A DNA stretch of 64,000 nucleotides from an uncultured Acetatifactor sp. (GCA_947627535.1 CANQWM010000004.1:62001-126000); one strand, 5' to 3'. Positions 51,680-60,976 are shown, numbered from the stretch's first letter. Notes: generated by a model not told the origin, from the sequence alone. Numbers and translations are program-made.

Positions 51680-52389
51680 GTCTCCATCGTCTCTATTCTG
51701 CGTTTGGCCGCCTCAAAAAAGACGGGGTCGATCTCACAGCCAATAAAATTTCTGTTGAGCTGCCTGGCCGCCGCCGCGGTAGAACCGACGCCCATAAAGG
51801 GATCAAAGACCATGTCGCCCTCGCTGCTGGCCGTTGCTATTAAGTGGCGAAGCAGCTTTAAGGGCTTCTGAGACGGATGCCTGGGTTCCTTCAGGCGTTC
51901 CTTTCCCATACATATAGGACACTCAAAAAAATTATGCATCTCATTCTGGGTGGTGAAATTCCACTTATGTTTCTTATTCCATAAACACACAATCATCTCA
52001 CAGCTGTTCAGGAATCCATTCTTAAAGATCTTCGGCATGGGATTCGTTTTATGCCAGATGAAATACTGAAATGTATCAAATTCAGGGTCAAAGGCCTCGT
52101 GCCATTTCCCGATCAAATTATAGCTTGTAAAAATAAAAATGTTTCCGTCCGGCTTTAAGATCCGTTTGAAATCTTCCACAAAATCAAAAGGGTCTATTTC
52201 CTTTAAATCCCATTCCCCGAGATCGTTGTTGACCGCGCTTCTGCCCGGCAGCGGAATATTCCCCGTGGAGTACTGCGCAATATTATAGGGCGGGTCGGTA
52301 AGGATCAGGTTGACGGATTTATCCGGAATGCCTTTTATATATTCCAGGCAGTCGCCGTTTACAAGTGAACAGCTAGTTCCCGTTTGCAA
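51676..52389 (-). CDS. DNA adenine/cytosine methyltransferase (beta class)
   Basis: A 237-residue N6/N4 methylase. Catalytic DPPY (32-35, LTDPPYN) precedes the SAM motif FDPFMGVGSTAAAA (195-208), the beta-class order. The start is TTG at 52389, with GAGGGA seven bases upstream; no ATG gives a full protein. The first codons overlap the endonuclease stop by 17 bp, so the two are coupled. A Cys-x2-Cys (CPIC) near residue 157 may hold metal. Two methylases for one endonuclease recall DpnII-like or hemimethylation-dealing systems. Confidence 0.9.
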   Translation of the reverse strand: MQTGTSCSLVNGDCLEYIKGIPDKSVNLILTDPPYNIAQYSTGNIPLPGRSAVNNDLGEWDLKEIDPFDFVEDFKRILKPDGNIFIFTSYNLIGKWHEAFDPEFDTFQYFIWHKTNPMPKIFKNGFLNSCEMIVCLWNKKHKWNFTTQNEMHNFFECPICMGKERLKEPRHPSQKPLKLLRHLIATASSEGDMVFDPFMGVGSTAAAARQLNRNFIGCEIDPVFFEAAKRRIETMET

Positions 52390-53230
52390 TGATATCCCTC
52401 ACTCTCGCTTTTACAAATGCGTCGGCATACAACGCAATAAATTCATCGTAGGAAACCTCGGCCAGAGGTAAAACTTCCTCCCAGAAATGACGGCCAACCA
52501 CCTTGTGCGCCCCATCCAGCAGGCCGAAGATAGCGCCGTCAGGATCGCTGCCCTCACCCCTGTTGTTATAGCAGGTTGCGAACTTTGAAACATTGTTCCC
52601 AAACATGGAAAAAACCTTTTCAAGGCGCATCACTTCATTTCTGTTTTCAACCTTATTCTTTGTATCAAGATTTCCGCCGGCTTTTATCTCATATGTGTGC
52701 GCATTCTCATCCGGGTCCAGATAAAACAGGTCCATCGGCATCTTTCCACCCTGGCCGTGAATGATCCCTTTGATTTCCTGAATTTTTTCCTGAATTTCCG
52801 CACCCCCAAACCGATATACCTTTCCGTCCAGGCGCTCCGGCGACGCACTGAGACTGCGCCTGCAGGAAACGCTCAGACGATCTTCCGCCCGGCCGCCCCA
52901 ATACAGGCACTGGGTCATTCCATTCTCAACAGGATAAGACAGCGTCTCAACCGTCAGCCCTTCTGTATTTTCGTCCATGACCACGATATTGGGGACATTG
53001 ACAAACCCATAGGTATATCTTGCGCAGTAGAAAGCTATCTTCTGCAGTCTTGTCCCCAGCTGGGAATCCAGACTTCTGCCCACAGCCATATATTTTTCTT
53101 CCCTGCCCTCAAACAGGCTGAAGGGATTATGCGCCCTGTTAGCAATGTTATCCGCGGATTTTCTCGCTACATTTTTTGCCATATCGCCCAGTTGACCGAC
53201 CATAAAAAGACTTAAATCATCCCTGAACAT
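52373..53230 (-). CDS. Type II restriction endonuclease, ApaLI-like PD-(D/E)xK
   Basis: A 285-residue nuclease. The active site is read as Asp167 (MPMDLFY) and Glu181-x-Lys183 (YEIKAGGNLDTKN). The segment EIKAGGNLD...FATCYNNRGEG and the later GRHFWEEVLPLAEVSYDEF recall the ApaLI family; that match is from memory and moderate. It does not resemble DpnII or MboI. GAGGAATATTGAGGA precedes the ATG. It is translated together with the beta-class methylase and faces the Dam-like gene, making a complete type II restriction-modification system. Confidence 0.75.
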   Translation of the reverse strand: MFRDDLSLFMVGQLGDMAKNVARKSADNIANRAHNPFSLFEGREEKYMAVGRSLDSQLGTRLQKIAFYCARYTYGFVNVPNIVVMDENTEGLTVETLSYPVENGMTQCLYWGGRAEDRLSVSCRRSLSASPERLDGKVYRFGGAEIQEKIQEIKGIIHGQGGKMPMDLFYLDPDENAHTYEIKAGGNLDTKNKVENRNEVMRLEKVFSMFGNNVSKFATCYNNRGEGSDPDGAIFGLLDGAHKVVGRHFWEEVLPLAEVSYDEFIALYADAFVKARVRDIIANGN

Positions 53231-53233
53231 TCC

Positions 53234-53320
53234 TCAATATTCCTCCACGATCTCAAAGTATTTCCGACGCTTTTCCTGTGCGTCCTCCTCCAAAAGCGCA
53301 GCCCGCAGGAAGCTTAACAC
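53234..53320 (-). CDS. Possible 28-residue small ORF between reductase and endonuclease
   Basis: A GTG at 53320 overlaps the reductase stop (GTGTTAA), with GGAG eight bases upstream. The frame runs 28 codons (VLSFLRAALLEEDAQEKRRK, then YFEIVEEY) and ends TGA three bases before the endonuclease ATG. The peptide is charged and helical with typical codon use. It could couple translation of the two genes, or be the relic of a longer protein. No homologue is known to me. Confidence 0.35.
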   Translation of the reverse strand: MLSFLRAALLEEDAQEKRRKYFEIVEEY

Positions 53321-54465
53321 CCGAACAGCTCCGCCGTCTTCTGCATTCTCTCCGCCACAGGAACGCCGAATGGACATCTGGCTTCACAGGCCCGGCACTG
53401 TATACATTCGGAAGCCGTATGCTCCAGCATCTTATAATGGGAGCTGACCGTCGCAGGCACCTTGGGCTGCATCGCCGCCAGATCGTAAAATTTGTTGACC
53501 ATGGCAATGTCCAGCTTTGCCGGGCACGGTTTACAGTGTCCGCAGTAGGTACATTCCCCTCTGTAGGAATGCAGCGGCGCACTCGCGAGCACGGAAGCAT
53601 AATCCTTCTCCGCCTCCGCGGCGCATTCATACCCCACGGCCTCATCCACCTGTTCCCTGGTGTCAAATCCGCATAATATGGAGGATACTCCGGGCCGCGT
53701 GAGCGCGTAATGAATACACTGCACCGGCGTAAGGCTTACCCCGAACGGCGAGCGCTCTCTGTCAAACAGCCTTCCCCCTGCAAACCCCTTCATAACCGTG
53801 ATCCCCACGTTGTTTTCTTCGCACAGCCTGTACAGCTGCGCTCTGTCAGCGTCAATGCCGGCAAGCTCCTGATCGTATTGATACCCTTCCGAGAGCAGAT
53901 TGTCCAGATCCTCATCGGCGGGCAGCATGTCGAAGGCAGGGTTGACGCTGAAAAGGATCATCTCTATGTACCCGGACTGCACGGCCAGCTTCGCGGTTTT
54001 CGGATTATGAGAGCTCATCCCGATATGGCGGATCGTTCCCTTTGCCTTCAGTTCCTTTACATAATCCAAAAACGCAGAGTCCTGAAGCGCCTTCCATTCC
54101 TCCTCCGAATCCACGTAATGAATCATTCCGATGTCAATGTAATCTGTCTGCAGTCTCTGGAGCAGATCTTCAAATGCAGGCTTCACATACTTCATATCTC
54201 TGGTGCGCACATACTGGCCGTTCTGCCAGACCGAGCCCAGATGCCCCTGCACATACCACCTTTCCCTGCTGCCCCGCATCGCCTCCCCGATGATATCCCT
54301 GGATTTCGGATCCGGCATCCAGCAGTCGATGATGTTGATCCCCTGCTCCCCCGCATACCGAAGAAGCGCTGTGGATTCCTCTTTCGGATGACGCTCCAGC
54401 CACTCGCCGCCGAAGCCTATTTCACTGACAAGAAGCCCTGTCTTTCCAAGCAGTCGCTTTTTCAT
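53314..54465 (-). CDS. Aldo/keto reductase with C-terminal 4Fe-4S ferredoxin domain
   Basis: A 383-residue oxidoreductase. Residues 1-290 are an AKR TIM barrel (LGKTGLLVSEIGFGG; the usual catalytic Tyr region is replaced by NIIDCWMPDPKSRD, so Tyr is missing there). Residues about 295-383 carry two cluster motifs: CTYCGHCKPCPAKLD and CIQCRACEARCPFGV. The ATG at 54465 is chosen because GGAGG lies seven bases upstream; the ATG at 54471 abuts it. Such AKR-ferredoxin proteins are common in anaerobes and of unknown substrate. Confidence 0.9.
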   Translation of the reverse strand: MKKRLLGKTGLLVSEIGFGGEWLERHPKEESTALLRYAGEQGINIIDCWMPDPKSRDIIGEAMRGSRERWYVQGHLGSVWQNGQYVRTRDMKYVKPAFEDLLQRLQTDYIDIGMIHYVDSEEEWKALQDSAFLDYVKELKAKGTIRHIGMSSHNPKTAKLAVQSGYIEMILFSVNPAFDMLPADEDLDNLLSEGYQYDQELAGIDADRAQLYRLCEENNVGITVMKGFAGGRLFDRERSPFGVSLTPVQCIHYALTRPGVSSILCGFDTREQVDEAVGYECAAEAEKDYASVLASAPLHSYRGECTYCGHCKPCPAKLDIAMVNKFYDLAAMQPKVPATVSSHYKMLEHTASECIQCRACEARCPFGVPVAERMQKTAELFGC

Positions 54466-54526
54466 ATTCATACCTCCGAAATACTGCTGCTATTACGCAA
54501 AAATCATGTTTCCGTTTGGGGCTCCA

Positions 54527-57208
54527 TCATTTCCCCTGCAGCTTCTCCAGCCTTGCGTCCACCTGTTCCATCATCCGGGTATATTTCTCCAGCTTCTCTC
54601 TCTCTTCGGCGATCTTGGTCTCCGGCGCCTTGGAGATAAATTTTTCATTGGACAGCATCCCGTTTACGCGCTTCAGCTCTCCTTCCAGACGGTTCTTCTC
54701 CTTCTCAAGGCGCTGAATCTCCTGCGCGATATCTACCAGCTCCGCAAAAGGAATGTACAGCGTGGCCCCCGGGATCACCACGGATACCGCATCCTGATCC
54801 ACCTTGTCCGGCATCTTCTCCCCGGCCCCGTCCACGATGGTAACGTCGCTGGCATTCGCCAGAGAGGCAAAGAACAGCCTGCCTTCGGTAAAGGTCCGCA
54901 GGATCTCCTGATCCTCGCTGACGACAAAGACTGCCGCCTTCCGGCCCGGTGCGACATTCATCTCACTTCGCACATTCCGGATGCCGCGAACTGCCGCCTT
55001 GATGGTCTCAATGTCATTTTCCTCCTTCGCAAAGCAGCGCGCCTCGGTATATTCCGGCCAGCGGCTGATCATAATGCTTTCCTCCTCGCTCTGGAGCGTA
55101 CAGAAAATTTCCTCGGTGATAAAGGGCATATAAGGATGCAGCAGCTTCAGGGCGTCGATCAGAACCGTTTTTAAGGTCCAGAGCGCCGCGTTCTGGCTGG
55201 CGGCATCGTCCGTGCTGTACAGACGCGGCTTCACCATCTCGATATACCAGTCGCAGAATTCGTCCCAGATAAAGTCATAGACCTTCTGCACTGCGATTCC
55301 CAGCTCAAAATTCTCCATGTTGTCGGTGACATCCTTCACCAGCATATTCAGTCTGGACAGGATCCATTTGTCCACCGGCTGCAGAGCGGACGCGGCGGGC
55401 TCGGTCACCTGCTTTCCGTCCATGTTCATCAGGATGAAGCGGGAAGCGTTCCACACCTTGTTGGCAAAGTTCCTGCTGTTTTCCACTCTCTCGTAATAGA
55501 AACGCATATCGTTTCCGGGTGCGTTCCCCGTAATCAGCGTCAGACGCAGGGCGTCCGCGCCGTACTTGTCGATGATCTCCAGCGGATCAATGCCGTTCCC
55601 CAGAGATTTTGACATCTTTCTTCCCTGGCTGTCCCTTACAAGGCCATGGAAGAGCACCGTCTTAAACGGCTTCTCTCCCATCTGTTCATATCCGGAAAAG
55701 ATCATCCGGATAACCCAAAAGAAGATAATGTCATAGCCCGTGACCAGCACGTCTGTAGGATAAAAATACTGAAGATCCTCGGTCTTATCCGGCCATCCCA
55801 GAGTCTCAAAGGGCCAGAGCGCGGAAGAAAACCAGGTGTCCAGCGTGTCGGGATCCTGGGTCAGGTGCACGCAGCCGCACTTCGGACACGCCTTCGGCAT
55901 TTCCGCCGCCACCGTGACTTCCCCGCAGTCCGCACAGTAATATGCCGGGATCCTGTGGCCCCACCAGAGCTGTCGGCTGATACACCAGTCCCTGATATTG
56001 TCGGTCCAGTTGAAATACGTCTTTTCCATCCGCTCCGGAATCAGTCTGATCTCGCCCTTTTTCACCGCTTCTACAGCGGGCTTGATCAGTTCGTCCATCT
56101 TTACGAACCACTGCTCCTTCACAAGAGGTTCCACCGTGGTCTTGCAGCGGTCGTGGGTGCCGACGTTATGGGAATAATCCTCAATCTTTACCAGAAGTCC
56201 CAGACGGTCCAGTTCCTCCACGATGGCCTTCCTCGCCTCGTAACGGTCCATCCCCGCATATCTGCCGCCGTTTTCGTTGATGGTGGCGTCGTCGTTCATC
56301 ACGTTGATCACAGGGAGGTTATGACGCTTTCCCACCTCAAAGTCGTTGGGGTCATGGGCGGGGGTGATCTTTACCACACCGGTCCCAAATTCCCTGTCCA
56401 CATACGTATCCGTGACAATGGGAATCACCCGGTTCATGATCGGCAGCATCACGCTCTTTCCCACGAGATGACTGTAACGCTCATCCTCGGGATGAATCGC
56501 CACCGCGGTATCGCCCAGCATGGTTTCGGGGCGGGTCGTGGCGAAGGTCAGAAATTCCGTATCGCTGGGTGTGCCGTCCTCCTTCATCACAGGGTACTTG
56601 ATATGCCAGAGATGGCCGGCCTGTTCCTGATACTCCACCTCCGCGTCGGAGATAGAGGTATTACAGACAGGGCACCAGTTTATGATGCGGGAGCCCTTGT
56701 AGATATAGCCTTTCTCATGCATTTTTACAAAGACTTCCGTCACGGCCCGGTTGCAGCCTTCGTCCATGGTGAAGCGTTCCCTGTCCCAGTCACAGGAAGA
56801 GCCCATCTTTTTTAACTGGGAGATAATGCGGCCGCCGTACTCTTTTTTCCATGCCCATGCTCTCTCCAGAAACTTTTCCCTGCCAAGGTCGTGCTTATCG
56901 ATCCCTTCCTCTTTCAGTTTCTCAATGATCCTGACTTCGGTAGCGATAGAAGCATGGTCCGTTCCGGGCTGCCAGAGGGCGTTATACCCCTGCATCCTCT
57001 TAAAGCGGATCAGAATATCCTGCATGGTATTGTCCAGCGCGTGGCCCATGTGAAGCTGTCCCGTGATGTTTGGGGGCGGGATCACAATAGTAAAGGGTTT
57101 TCTGGAAGGATCCACCTGGGCGTGAAAGTATTTTTTGTCCAGCCATTTCTGGTAAATGCGGTCCTCCAGTCCTTTAGGATCGTAGGTTTTTGCCAGTTCT
57201 CTGCTCAT
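54527..57208 (-). CDS. valS: Valyl-tRNA synthetase
   Basis: An 893-residue class I synthetase. HIGH-type motif is [14 protein letters not shown] (near residue 45), KMSKS is [14 protein letters not shown], and the editing domain has [17 protein letters not shown]. The tRNA-binding coiled coil lies at the C-terminus ([19 protein letters not shown]). A zinc-like CADC/CPKC pair is present ([16 protein letters not shown]). The start at 57208 follows AAAGGAGCAATC; in-frame codons upstream to 57607 belong to the T-box leader. Confidence 0.97.
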   Translation of the reverse strand: MSRELAKTYDPKGLEDRIYQKWLDKKYFHAQVDPSRKPFTIVIPPPNITGQLHMGHALDNTMQDILIRFKRMQGYNALWQPGTDHASIATEVRIIEKLKEEGIDKHDLGREKFLERAWAWKKEYGGRIISQLKKMGSSCDWDRERFTMDEGCNRAVTEVFVKMHEKGYIYKGSRIINWCPVCNTSISDAEVEYQEQAGHLWHIKYPVMKEDGTPSDTEFLTFATTRPETMLGDTAVAIHPEDERYSHLVGKSVMLPIMNRVIPIVTDTYVDREFGTGVVKITPAHDPNDFEVGKRHNLPVINVMNDDATINENGGRYAGMDRYEARKAIVEELDRLGLLVKIEDYSHNVGTHDRCKTTVEPLVKEQWFVKMDELIKPAVEAVKKGEIRLIPERMEKTYFNWTDNIRDWCISRQLWWGHRIPAYYCADCGEVTVAAEMPKACPKCGCVHLTQDPDTLDTWFSSALWPFETLGWPDKTEDLQYFYPTDVLVTGYDIIFFWVIRMIFSGYEQMGEKPFKTVLFHGLVRDSQGRKMSKSLGNGIDPLEIIDKYGADALRLTLITGNAPGNDMRFYYERVENSRNFANKVWNASRFILMNMDGKQVTEPAASALQPVDKWILSRLNMLVKDVTDNMENFELGIAVQKVYDFIWDEFCDWYIEMVKPRLYSTDDAASQNAALWTLKTVLIDALKLLHPYMPFITEEIFCTLQSEEESIMISRWPEYTEARCFAKEENDIETIKAAVRGIRNVRSEMNVAPGRKAAVFVVSEDQEILRTFTEGRLFFASLANASDVTIVDGAGEKMPDKVDQDAVSVVIPGATLYIPFAELVDIAQEIQRLEKEKNRLEGELKRVNGMLSNEKFISKAPETKIAEEREKLEKYTRMMEQVDARLEKLQGK

Positions 57209-57310
57209 CGTCTGATTGCTCCTTTCCGTTTTCGGGTATCGTTTATGCCCTAAGATCTGATGCAGAACAGTGGTATTGCGCGTGTTCCCCTTTTTATCGG
57301 CCGGCAATCG

Positions 57311-57348
57311 AAAACACCCTTTGCCGATCTTACTGCATCGGCAAAGGG
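57311..57348 (-). terminator. T-box terminator of valS
   Basis: Twelve-base-pair stem CCCTTTGCCGAT/ATCGGCAAAGGG (57317-57328 with 57337-57348), followed on the minus strand by TGTTTTCG. Confidence 0.9.
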
Positions 57349-57651
57349 CGTCATAAACGCTGTACCACCTTTGTTCCCGGTTCCTTTCACAGGGAACCGT
57401 CTCGGGGACTTCCTGCAAAGTCCTATCCGGTAACGGGGATAAAACGGGAGAGCTTACGGTCCGGCAGACGTATTCCCAGACCGATCCCTGATCGGCCGGC
57501 GTTTTGCCAGCTTTGAGCCCTCCGGCTCGGAAGCCACCTTCCGCATTCCTTCCTTCAAACGGCCTCTCAGCGCCTTCCGGCAGCCGTCCTCTCTGGCAAG
57601 GGGCCATGCGTACTCCTCTTCGTCACAGCCTTTGAAAATTGTTGTTTCCAT
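57311..57651 (-). promoter_or_regulatory. T-box riboswitch of valS, Val specifier
   Basis: The T-box sequence AAAGGTGGTACAGCG lies at 57358-57372 (minus strand), followed by a terminator. Stem I marks AGTA and CCAGAGAG are present. The specifier is read as GTG (57535-57537) in GAAG-GTG-GCTTCCGAG. Uncharged tRNA-Val should prevent termination. Confidence 0.9.
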
Positions 57652-57657
57652 GGTTGC

Positions 57658-57687
57658 ATATTAGTCTATCCAGCATGGAGTTGTCAA
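57658..57687 (-). promoter_or_regulatory. Promoter of the valS T-box transcript
   Basis: -35 TTGACA (57682-57687), 18-bp spacer, -10 TAATAT (57658-57663). About 170 bp of non-coding sequence separate it from the next gene; nothing else is seen there. Confidence 0.7.
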
Positions 57688-57856
57688 GAGTTTTCTGGAA
57701 AATTTTATACCGCACCGTGTCCACGGCGTTCTGCGCAGCCAGCGCGTTGGGGAAAGGACATTCACCCGTGAAGTACAGCGGGAAGCCGCGCTCCCGATTT
57801 TGCCTTTCTGTGCCAATTTCAGACCGGTGCGGCAGCATAAGGCCAACAGTTCCCGA

Positions 57857-58537
57857 TCACGGCCCTTTTTCTCCATACCCGCTCCTAAACTGGATACAGT
57901 GAAAATGCCTTCCATAGTGAAACGCATAACGGTCATATTCCTGTTTATCCGGCACAAAAACATACGCCGGATAAGCTGCGACATGCCGGCTTTTCAGAGA
58001 TGTGAAAAATTCTCTGCTGCCCTGATAATAAAAACGTCCTTTTCTGAAACAGACGATAAACGGCATGTTCTCCGATTGATGCAATGTCCCCTTGTCCACG
58101 TCATCGATGAGACGCAGAGGCATGTTTATCAGCCCGTCGCATATCCATTCTTCCGGATAAGACTGCTCTCCATACAGCTTTTTCATATAACAGATACGCA
58201 GCCATTCCTCAGCAAGTCCCGCCTGATTGTACTGAAGCGCATTTTCCAGCGTCGGCAAAAAGGAAAGTCTGCTCTGGTTCATACCGTATACAATTTTACG
58301 GATCGAGTCTACGGACAAAAAATATTGCTCCGAGAGTTCCCCGACGCCTTTTCCATTTCTGTACTCGTCGTAAATGCGCTGATTCCGTTTCCGCAGTTTT
58401 TGTCTTGCGCCGGAGAGACTCCCCCATGCCATCGGTTCTTCTTTTTGCGGAATGTACAATAATCTTCCTGCGGCATACTTTTGGATTTCGTTGACCAAAT
58501 CCGGCGGCAGAATGTTATTTGCGTTTTCGTATTTCAT
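57857..58537 (-). CDS. CD3324-family protein with long C-terminal extension
   Basis: A 226-residue protein. Residues 1-85 match the CD3324 family (MKYENANNILPPDLVNEIQK; YIPQKEEPMAWG; a helix-turn-helix-like ELSEQYFLSVDSIRKIVYG), usually about 90 residues long. The remaining 140 residues (DDVDKGTLHQSENMPFIVCF, then FYYQGSREFFTSLKSRHVAAYPAYVFVP) look like a separate alpha/beta domain I cannot name. Its first codon overlaps the phosphotransferase-like gene (ATGA), so they are coupled. Possibly a regulator (inference). Confidence 0.7.
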   Translation of the reverse strand: MKYENANNILPPDLVNEIQKYAAGRLLYIPQKEEPMAWGSLSGARQKLRKRNQRIYDEYRNGKGVGELSEQYFLSVDSIRKIVYGMNQSRLSFLPTLENALQYNQAGLAEEWLRICYMKKLYGEQSYPEEWICDGLINMPLRLIDDVDKGTLHQSENMPFIVCFRKGRFYYQGSREFFTSLKSRHVAAYPAYVFVPDKQEYDRYAFHYGRHFHCIQFRSGYGEKGP

Positions 58538-59247
58538 GCTTTCACCTGCAGATTCTCTATGCGTTTCTCCAATTTGCCGATGGACTCCATGATCGTTTTG
58601 CAGGACGTATCATCCTGTATGGATGCGTGCCAGCGCAGCCCATCCAATCCCTTGTAATACGCCATACACAGAAAACGCTCCCTGAAATTTTCTGCTTCAA
58701 TTCCCCGTTCCCGTAAATATGGCGCTAATTTTTCCGGGATCAGGAAATACGGACGGTGGAGATCCATGCAGGCGAAATCCAGCAGCCAATCCGTAACCGC
58801 CGCTCTGCTCCAGTCCATAAATCCGACCGAATGGTCCATAATGACCATATTCCCAAAAAACAGGCTGTTGTTTGTAAAATAGCGCTGTTCTTCACAATAT
58901 CTGCTGTAATAGAGCATTTTTTCATAGTATGTGTCAAAAAATTCTTTCGTCATCAGGGAGGTGTCGAAGAGCTCTCTCCAGTTTTTCCAATAGTTTTCTT
59001 TGTCATCGGCAAAGGTTTCCGTGATAAATTCATGGAAAGAAGCATATTCCGGCTGCTGGTTCTCTGTCAGTTCTCCAAACCCCCGGAGCGAGGAAATATC
59101 CGCTTTCTGAATTTCCATTACGCTGTCAAAAAACTGAAGATATATTTTGTCAAATTCCTCAATCCAAATTTCCTCGGCATTTCTTCCAATGGGGTTTAGC
59201 GAAATGCTCTCCGGTAACCACTGTCTTAATAATTTATCTCTGTTCAT
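58534..59247 (-). CDS. Degenerate aminoglycoside-phosphotransferase-like protein
   Basis: A 237-residue relative of hygromycin-type phosphotransferases. SSLRGFGELTENQQPEYASF and GFMDWSRAAVTDWLLDFACM match the C-lobe, including the metal-binding Asp of the 'DW' motif. The ATP-binding N-lobe is missing, and the catalytic HxDxxxxN loop reads TNNSLFFGN, without the catalytic Asp. It is therefore probably not an active kinase. It precedes the CD3324 gene in one transcript. Confidence 0.75.
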   Translation of the reverse strand: MNRDKLLRQWLPESISLNPIGRNAEEIWIEEFDKIYLQFFDSVMEIQKADISSLRGFGELTENQQPEYASFHEFITETFADDKENYWKNWRELFDTSLMTKEFFDTYYEKMLYYSRYCEEQRYFTNNSLFFGNMVIMDHSVGFMDWSRAAVTDWLLDFACMDLHRPYFLIPEKLAPYLRERGIEAENFRERFLCMAYYKGLDGLRWHASIQDDTSCKTIMESIGKLEKRIENLQVKA

Positions 59248-59295
59248 GGTCTTCTCCTTTTATTCTCATTTTCTTCAGGCGCGCTCCCGATAGCA

Positions 59296-59324
59296 ATACT
59301 ATACAGGATTCCGGTTTATGAAAA
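59296..59324 (-). promoter_or_regulatory. Candidate promoter of the phosphotransferase-like/CD3324 operon
   Basis: -35 TTTTCA (59319-59324), 17-bp spacer, -10 TAGTAT (59296-59301). The match is moderate. Confidence 0.45.
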
Positions 59325-59585
59325 AAGAGAAAAAATGAGTATACTCTGATTTTACCCCAAACCACGTCCAGAGGACCTGTCTGCGCTCATCCGCGCTGAC
59401 TATTTTTGGCCCGTTTGATTCGGTATCGCAAATCCGCTCCGCGCTTTCAGCCCTTTCCGGATTCACGTTTTGCGGCATACTTGCGGAAGCATTTTTCACG
59501 TTTTGCAATGGAATTGTGCCATATTTTCGCACGTTATGCAATTATACAATTTTCAAAGTCTTTTACAATCTTTAAACATACACAC
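59325..59585. other. Spacer with repeated CACGTTTTGC motifs
   Basis: No confident gene. A minus-strand frame of 80 codons (59299-59541) crosses the promoter and has no recognised family. The motif CACGTTTTGC occurs at about 59464 and 59498, with a variant CACGTTATGC near 59530. Confidence 0.4.
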
Positions 59586-60920
59586 TTATTTCAGCACTTC
59601 CCATTTGGCTTCACGCTTCGATCCGACTCTGCGGATATATCCCTTTTCTCTCAATGAATCCAACGCTCTCTGCACTGTCCTGACAGTTTTTGATATTTTT
59701 TCTGCAATTTCATTCCTTGAAGAATCTGGTTTTTGTCTTAAAATAGCAAGCACCGACATTTCTGTTCCATTCAAAGTGACATCTAAAGTGACATTGTAAA
59801 TGTCACTTTTATACTGAGGTCTGTATAGGATGAACTTAAATCCATGTTCCAGCATTTCGTAGGAATATCGAATTTCTGCATCTCTGCACAAACTGTCCAC
59901 TCTTTTAAATCCACTGCCAAATTGTTCAATAGATTTATTTAAATATAAAATTTTTGAAATTATGGCATTCCGTATTGCGGATTCTTTGTTTCCTTTTATG
60001 TATTCCTCCGGTTTGTAATTGCTCGCATATTCCCCGGGACTATAAAATGTTATCATTCCCGGATGGATGCATATCTCATGATTTGTATGTTCATTATAAA
60101 CTGCGTGAGCAAAGCTGTTAGAAAGCACCTCTCTGATCACGGCAACCGGAATTTCCGGAATCTCTTCTCTTTGGGTTCCGATTATTTCACTCCTCCATTT
60201 CATATTCTGAAGGACATAATTTTCAGCAATATCAAGTAAATTATAAATATTGTCCTCAAAATGCTTCATATCAATAAATGTAAGCTTTTCATCTGTAGCG
60301 AATACAGCAGCTTTTAGTGTAACCGGCTGAGTATTGCCAAATAAATATTCTCCGGCATGGTTTAGGTTATCTCCATTAAGCAGGCCATACCTTTTGAGAA
60401 TCATCGGGCAGGTATATCTTCCATCCGGCATACGTCCCGCTAAAACCGCTTTTTGCCAAAAGGATTTTACGGCAGTCCTGTCAATCTGTTTTACAGTGGC
60501 TGAAGATGCAGTTTTCTCCCATTTTTCTTTATACTCATTTGATACAAAAAAATTCTTTAGTTCTTCCGGTGTAACCTCACGGTCTTCGTCCGCCGTTCTT
60601 AAATAATAACGTCCTGCTGCGGAATATGGCGTATTATCTCCATTAAATTCAACCTTGATCAGATGTTTTCCACACATCTCTACTTCTTCAACAACAGGAT
60701 ATATCTGTGGTCTTATATTTTCATAAACAGTCCTTGAAACATCACGAAGCGATGACTCTGAAACATCTTGGCCACAGACATCGCCGTTTGGCTTCACGCC
60801 AAAATAAAGCGTTCCCACCCCATGTTTATTTAAAATGGAGGATATAGAGATCATTGCTTCTTTCATTTCTCCGGTTGTTTTTTTAAATTCAAGCGTTTCT
60901 GTTTCTTTCCCCAAATTCAT
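59586..60920 (-). CDS. AlbA_2/Schlafen-type putative transcriptional regulator
   Basis: A 444-residue protein. Residues 1-130 match the AlbA_2 domain (ETETLEFKKTTGEMKEAMIS; GTLYFGVKPNGDVCGQDVSE). The middle has an ATPase-like segment (IREVLSNSFAHAVYNEHT; FYSPGEYASNYKPEEYIKG; EQFGSGFKRV). The C-terminal 60 residues are a winged helix (RNEIAEKISKTVRTVQRALDS). AGAGGTACACAG precedes the start at 60920, and a TATAAT at -10 lies just upstream. The gene is A+T-rich compared with the core genome, consistent with horizontal gain. It may regulate itself (see the dyads). Confidence 0.85.
   Translation of the reverse strand: MNLGKETETLEFKKTTGEMKEAMISISSILNKHGVGTLYFGVKPNGDVCGQDVSESSLRDVSRTVYENIRPQIYPVVEEVEMCGKHLIKVEFNGDNTPYSAAGRYYLRTADEDREVTPEELKNFFVSNEYKEKWEKTASSATVKQIDRTAVKSFWQKAVLAGRMPDGRYTCPMILKRYGLLNGDNLNHAGEYLFGNTQPVTLKAAVFATDEKLTFIDMKHFEDNIYNLLDIAENYVLQNMKWRSEIIGTQREEIPEIPVAVIREVLSNSFAHAVYNEHTNHEICIHPGMITFYSPGEYASNYKPEEYIKGNKESAIRNAIISKILYLNKSIEQFGSGFKRVDSLCRDAEIRYSYEMLEHGFKFILYRPQYKSDIYNVTLDVTLNGTEMSVLAILRQKPDSSRNEIAEKISKTVRTVQRALDSLREKGYIRRVGSKREAKWEVLK
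59773..59809. promoter_or_regulatory. Intragenic dyad in the AlbA_2 gene
   Basis: AAAGTGACAT occurs at 59773 and 59785, and its inverse ATGTCACTTT at 59800-59809, giving a perfect 10-bp dyad with a 5-base gap plus an extra direct copy. It lies in coding sequence near the 3' end. Confidence 0.5.
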
Positions 60921-60957
60921 CTGTGTACCTCTTTTTCTAAGTGACTTTATTATACTA

Positions 60958-60976
60958 TGAAGTGACATTTTTGTCA
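60958..60976. promoter_or_regulatory. Dyad at the AlbA_2 promoter
   Basis: TGACA (60963-60967)/TGTCA (60972-60976) within GAAGTGACATTTTTGTCAT, just upstream of the -10 TATAAT (about 60949-60954, minus strand). The AGTGACATTT core is the same as in the intragenic dyad. Confidence 0.5.

Noticed and set aside
52373-53230. Endonuclease as a DpnII/MboI (GATC) enzyme, suggested by the Dam-like neighbour
   Set aside because: The sequence does not resemble DpnII or MboI; the EIKAGGNLD region points to another family.
54527-57607. 1026-residue valS starting at 57607
   Set aside because: The extra codons lie in the T-box leader; AAAGGAGCAATC fixes the start at 57208.
59299-59541. 80-codon minus-strand frame upstream of the phosphotransferase-like gene
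   Set aside because: It overlaps the candidate promoter and has no recognised family or convincing start site.
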